Position numbers and translations under genes: made by a program. A stretch of DNA of 37,942 bases from Prochlorococcus sp. AG-347-I06 (GTDB lineage: Bacteria > Cyanobacteriota > Cyanobacteriia > PCC-6307 > Cyanobiaceae): NCBI GenBank assembly GCA_003281605.1, contig QCBM01000006.1, forward strand, positions 1-37,942, in the 5' to 3' direction. The notes under the pieces were generated by a model. The model was not told the DNA's origin. It saw only the letters and a list, made by a program, of their open reading frames with translations, and searched no databases. Below, one piece after another: positions 34,764-37,942 of the stretch (its first letter is position 1; the number at the start of each line of letters is the position of its first letter).

Positions 34764-36329
34764 TCAAGATATTTGTCTCGTTTTTATATTTCTGATTAAT
34801 TTCGATAATTCGTCACCGATAGCAGAAGCATTTGAACCTTTTTTGCACTTTGATGCAGCAAATGAATGCAAAAGTACATATTTAGCAAAAAAATCTGTTG
34901 TTATATTCCTACAAAAGTTTAAATCAATAGCAGAACTGCCAGCTATAAATCCAGATAAAAGATCACCCAATCCAGCTCGAGCTGTCTGAGAATCGGTTCC
35001 AAAAAGTTGCCATACTTTTTTATTATCAGCAATTATGCTGTTAGCTCCCTTTAATAAAATACTAATGTCAAATTCTTTTGCTGCATCAAGAGCTAGCCCT
35101 AAATTGGTAGAAGAATTGATATTAGGGAATAACCTTCGAAATTCTTGGCTATGTGGTGTAATCCATGTTTTAAATTTTCTCTCTAAAAAGAAATTTGCCC
35201 CTAACTTAGATTCTGAAATTCTATTAAGTGCATCTGCATCCAATATCAATAATCCTCCAAAACTAACAAGATAGTCTTTCGATTTTTGCCAATCATCACA
35301 ATCAATTCCTATCCCTGGACCGACAGCTACTGAATCAAATAAACTTAAATCAATATTTTTTAATGCACTAAATAAAGACGCATTTCCATTTTGGTTAGAT
35401 TGCATAGTTTCTTTTAAAACTATTTCTGGAGCAACTTGCCAAATAGATTCAGCAACTATCCCAGGCAGAACCGCAGAGATAAAGCCCGCTCCACTTGCAA
35501 TAGCCCCTTTTAGTGCTAAGTATGCAGCACCAGGATATTTTTCACTTCCAGCTATTAATAATGTTCTACCTCTTTTATATTTGTTGGAAGTTTTTGGTAA
35601 AGAAGGTAAATCAATATTTTTTATATCTTTGTAGGTAACCTTAAAAATCTTTTTATCAACTTTGGATAGTTTACTAAAAGGTACCCCAATATCTATATGG
35701 TGCAATTCTCCAATAAAAGGTAAAGCAGAATCTTGGATCAACCCTATTTTATTAAGACCAATGGCCAAGGTATAGTCTGCCTTTACTGCGCTATCAAAAA
35801 AAGGCTCTCCTTTATCAGGACATAATCCTGTTGGAATATCAATACTTATTACCTTGCCATTATTGTTATGAAATTTTTGATTAAATAGTTTTATTAATTT
35901 ATTATCAACTTTTCTTGTTTGATTATTACCAAAAACTGCATCAATCCAAAGCTCTTTCCCATTTGCAACAGGTGGCTCTGCTAATTTTGTGACACCAATA
36001 GATGTAAGATAATTAAGGTGGCTATTAGTTAATGTTTTTTTTATAGGGAATGGACACCATACCTGGACATAAAAACCTTTCAAAAAAAGCTCTCTAGCTA
36101 TCACGGCACCATCCCCGCCATTATGCCCAGGACCTATAAAAACAGTTGTTCCATGCTTGAGAAGAGGTTTCTTTTTTAAGAGCCATCTACTAATTTGTAT
36201 ACCAGCTTTTTCCATCAATGCTTCTTGTGGCATTCCATCAGAAAACATTTCTTTCTCTAATATCAACATTTGCTTCGAATCAACAATTAAATGTTCAGAA
36301 TCAATTGTTGGCCATACAATTTCGTTCAT
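34764..36329 (-). CDS. nnr: Bifunctional NAD(P)H-hydrate epimerase / ADP-dependent NAD(P)H-hydrate dehydratase
   Basis: Repairs hydrated NADH and NADPH. The N-terminal YjeF_N domain (about 15-230) has MEKAG (39-43), the GPGHNGGDGAVIAREL signature (66-81) and DIPTGLCPD. The C-terminal carbohydrate-kinase-like domain (about 245-521) has GRTLLIAGSEKYPGAAYLA, GPGIG, LLILDADAL, WITPHSQEF and the dehydratase motif AGLGDLLSGFIAG. The ATG at 36329 is divergent from mnmA with 46 bases between them. Confidence 0.94.
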   Translation of the reverse strand: MNEIVWPTIDSEHLIVDSKQMLILEKEMFSDGMPQEALMEKAGIQISRWLLKKKPLLKHGTTVFIGPGHNGGDGAVIARELFLKGFYVQVWCPFPIKKTLTNSHLNYLTSIGVTKLAEPPVANGKELWIDAVFGNNQTRKVDNKLIKLFNQKFHNNNGKVISIDIPTGLCPDKGEPFFDSAVKADYTLAIGLNKIGLIQDSALPFIGELHHIDIGVPFSKLSKVDKKIFKVTYKDIKNIDLPSLPKTSNKYKRGRTLLIAGSEKYPGAAYLALKGAIASGAGFISAVLPGIVAESIWQVAPEIVLKETMQSNQNGNASLFSALKNIDLSLFDSVAVGPGIGIDCDDWQKSKDYLVSFGGLLILDADALNRISESKLGANFFLERKFKTWITPHSQEFRRLFPNINSSTNLGLALDAAKEFDISILLKGANSIIADNKKVWQLFGTDSQTARAGLGDLLSGFIAGSSAIDLNFCRNITTDFFAKYVLLHSFAASKCKKGSNASAIGDELSKLIRNIKTRQIS

Positions 36330-36375
36330 AATGATTACAAAGCAATTGAAAAACTGTTCAAAAATTTAAACTTTC

Positions 36376-37533
36376 ATGTTAAAGACACAAAGGGATAAAA
36401 AATTAGAGAACTTTTTTTCTTCTAATAATAAAACTAAAAAGAAGAAAAATATTATTGTAGGTCTTTCTGGTGGCGTAGATAGTTCCCTTTCAGCGGCTCT
36501 TCTTGTAGAAAGAGGCTGGAATGTTGAGGGACTAACTCTTTGGCTAATGAAAGGACAAGGCTCCTGTTGTTCTGAAGGATTAGTTGATGCTGCTGGCCTT
36601 TGTGAAGATTTGGGAATTAATCATAAAATAATAGACTCAAGAGAAATTTTCGAAAGAGAGGTAATTAAAAAAACCACTGAAAGCTATGAAAAAGGATTCA
36701 CTCCACTTCCATGTTCGATGTGCAACAAGAATGTAAAGTTTGAAGAGATGCTTAATTATGCAATTAACAAAAAACACTTTACTCATATTGCTACCGGACA
36801 TTACGCAAGGATAAAAAAATCATCTTATGCTAATAAACTTGATTGCAAGAGCTTTGTATTTAAGGACCTCCTTCTCCTCAGAGGCGCTGATGAGAACAAA
36901 GACCAAAGTTACTTTCTATATTCTCTTTCACAAGAAGTACTAAGCAGATTAGAATTTCCTCTTGGTGAAATGAAAAAAGAAGAAACAAGAAAAGAAGCCC
37001 TGAGATTAGGTCTTAGAACTGCTCAAAAACCAGAAAGTCAAGATTTATGTTTAGTTGAGCATTATGGATCAATGCAGAGATTTATCGACAAACACATTGA
37101 ACCCAAAGAAGGAGAAATTATTCATGTAAATGGTAAAGTCCTTGGAACACATAATGGTATTCAGCACTTTACGGTAGGTCAAAGAAAAGGTTTGGGAATC
37201 GCCTGGCCGGAACCATTATATGTAAAAAGTTTAAACAAGGAAAAAAACATAGTTTACGTAGCAGATAAAAGTGATCTACTTAATAAAGAAGCTATAATTA
37301 GTAAGGTTAACTGGGTTTCAATCGAAGAACCTAAGGGTGAGATAAAAGTAGAAGCACAAATCAGATATAGAAGTCATCCAGTAAAAGGGACTTTAATTCC
37401 TTTGAGAAATTTAGATAATCCAAGTAAAACATTTAAATTAATTTTTGAAGAAAGTCAAAGTTCAGTAACGCCCGGACAAGCTGCAGTTTTTTATAAAGGA
37501 GAAATTTTATTAGGTGGTGGATTAATTAATTAA
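36376..37533 (+). CDS. mnmA: tRNA-uridine 2-sulfurtransferase MnmA
   Basis: Adds sulfur to the C2 of the wobble uridine in tRNAs for Lys, Glu and Gln. The PP-loop is SGGVDSS (31-37), the catalytic pair is Cys113 in PCSMC and Cys225 in SQDLCLV, and the central ATGHYAR block (139-145) binds tRNA. The C-terminal beta-barrel carries GQRKGLGIA and [10 protein letters not shown]. Length 385 is normal, with a lysine-rich start of about 24 residues before the core. Its last eight bases overlap the end of convergent lnt. Confidence 0.96.
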   Translation: MLKTQRDKKLENFFSSNNKTKKKKNIIVGLSGGVDSSLSAALLVERGWNVEGLTLWLMKGQGSCCSEGLVDAAGLCEDLGINHKIIDSREIFEREVIKKTTESYEKGFTPLPCSMCNKNVKFEEMLNYAINKKHFTHIATGHYARIKKSSYANKLDCKSFVFKDLLLLRGADENKDQSYFLYSLSQEVLSRLEFPLGEMKKEETRKEALRLGLRTAQKPESQDLCLVEHYGSMQRFIDKHIEPKEGEIIHVNGKVLGTHNGIQHFTVGQRKGLGIAWPEPLYVKSLNKEKNIVYVADKSDLLNKEAIISKVNWVSIEEPKGEIKVEAQIRYRSHPVKGTLIPLRNLDNPSKTFKLIFEESQSSVTPGQAAVFYKGEILLGGGLIN

Positions 37534-37942
37534 TTTTCCAAAAAAAATTTAATCCAATAAAAAATATAAACAATAACAAAATAGGTTTATCTCCAAATTT
37601 TGTATAAAAAGTCTTTTCGGAGGAAAAGCTAGGAAAAACTATTTCATTTCGTTCAACATTTAAATCTAAAAGCTGAATTATTTTTCCATCATCCTGAACT
37701 AAACCCGAAGGTCCTGTGTTTGATACGAGTAAATTGTGTCTCTTATTTTCAATACTTCTTAATCTAGCCAAAGATAGGAATTGATTATAAAGCTTAGTTG
37801 GATAGGGATCTAAATTTGCTGCAGATATTATTAGTTTTGCACCGCTTTTAACAGCCTTTCTTATTTTCAATCCATCACTAATTTCGTAACATATAGCTAC
37901 TGCTAGTGGGGGTGTAAATTTAGGCTCAAAAAATCGTGAATC
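37526..37942 (-). CDS. lnt: Apolipoprotein N-acyltransferase, C-terminal part (runs off right edge)
   Basis: The last step of bacterial lipoprotein maturation: transfer of an acyl chain to the N-terminal cysteine in the inner membrane. The 138 visible residues begin inside the nitrilase-like domain with [14 protein letters not shown], where the Cys in ICYE is the expected catalytic nucleophile. [16 protein letters not shown] and [12 protein letters not shown] follow, and the protein ends with a hydrophobic segment ([19 protein letters not shown]) that fits the final transmembrane helix. The frame is open from base 37942, so the N-terminal membrane domain lies outside the window. Confidence 0.88.
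   Translation of the reverse strand, partial: DSRFFEPKFTPPLAVAICYEISDGLKIRKAVKSGAKLIISAANLDPYPTKLYNQFLSLARLRSIENKRHNLLVSNTGPSGLVQDDGKIIQLLDLNVERNEIVFPSFSSEKTFYTKFGDKPILLLFIFFIGLNFFWKIN

Noticed and set aside
1-37942. CRISPR array, insertion sequence, integrase, prophage or tRNA gene
   Set aside because: No spaced direct repeats, transposase or integrase motifs, or cloverleaf sequences were recognised on either strand.

Overview
The window is a stretch of a marine picocyanobacterial chromosome, almost certainly Prochlorococcus of an AT-rich, high-light-adapted type. The grounds are the very low G+C content, short intergenic gaps, frequent TTG starts, and a set of cyanobacterial families: the ARC6-like division protein Ftn2/ZipN, fused CobL, the long two-domain ThiE, DUF3122, DUF3611, a TIGR03792-type protein and a group 2 sigma factor. 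The taxonomic call comes from remembered protein and gene-order resemblance, not from a search.

Region 1 (1-8244, all minus strand, even more AT-rich than the rest) is a surface-polysaccharide island read as one tightly packed unit from 8244 leftwards. It encodes a UDP-hexuronate 4-epimerase-like protein, a UDP-sugar 6-dehydrogenase, a flippase-type ABC transporter, a GT4 glycosyltransferase, an unusual DUF2334 plus methyltransferase fusion, a second GT4 enzyme, and the start of an EpsG/Wzy-like polymerase that runs off the left edge. Across a 219-base divergent spacer, manC (GDP-mannose supply) faces the other way and closes the island.

Region 2 (9931-22380) is core metabolism. lexA, argF, ftsH, ribD, a DUF3122 gene and a small gene lie on the minus strand. 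cobL is on plus, nadK and pheS on minus, surE on plus, a DUF3611 gene on minus, and ribF-thiE-thiS on plus. lexA has two near-consensus cyanobacterial LexA boxes directly before its start, which implies a self-repressing SOS repressor.

Region 3 (22381-37942) has two tiny ORFs, then a translationally coupled minus-strand operon era, trmD/ispF, TIGR03792 gene, larB. Next come an unknown gene, a Bax-inhibitor-like membrane protein, phoH, rpsP, ffh, ftn2, pdhA (plus), a group 2 sigma factor, nnrD/E, mnmA (plus) and the 3' part of lnt.

The most striking anomaly is a set of single-base length changes, all in six-base A/T runs. manC is broken once and ftsH twice, and each is restored by removing one base from such a run. 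A fourth run may have fused trmD to ispF. The shared pattern points to homopolymer length errors in the sequence, or less likely to real slippage or recent mutation. I saw no rRNA, tRNA, CRISPR array, insertion sequence or prophage. No convincing wholly new system was found; the polysaccharide island with its fusion protein is the most accessory-like part.
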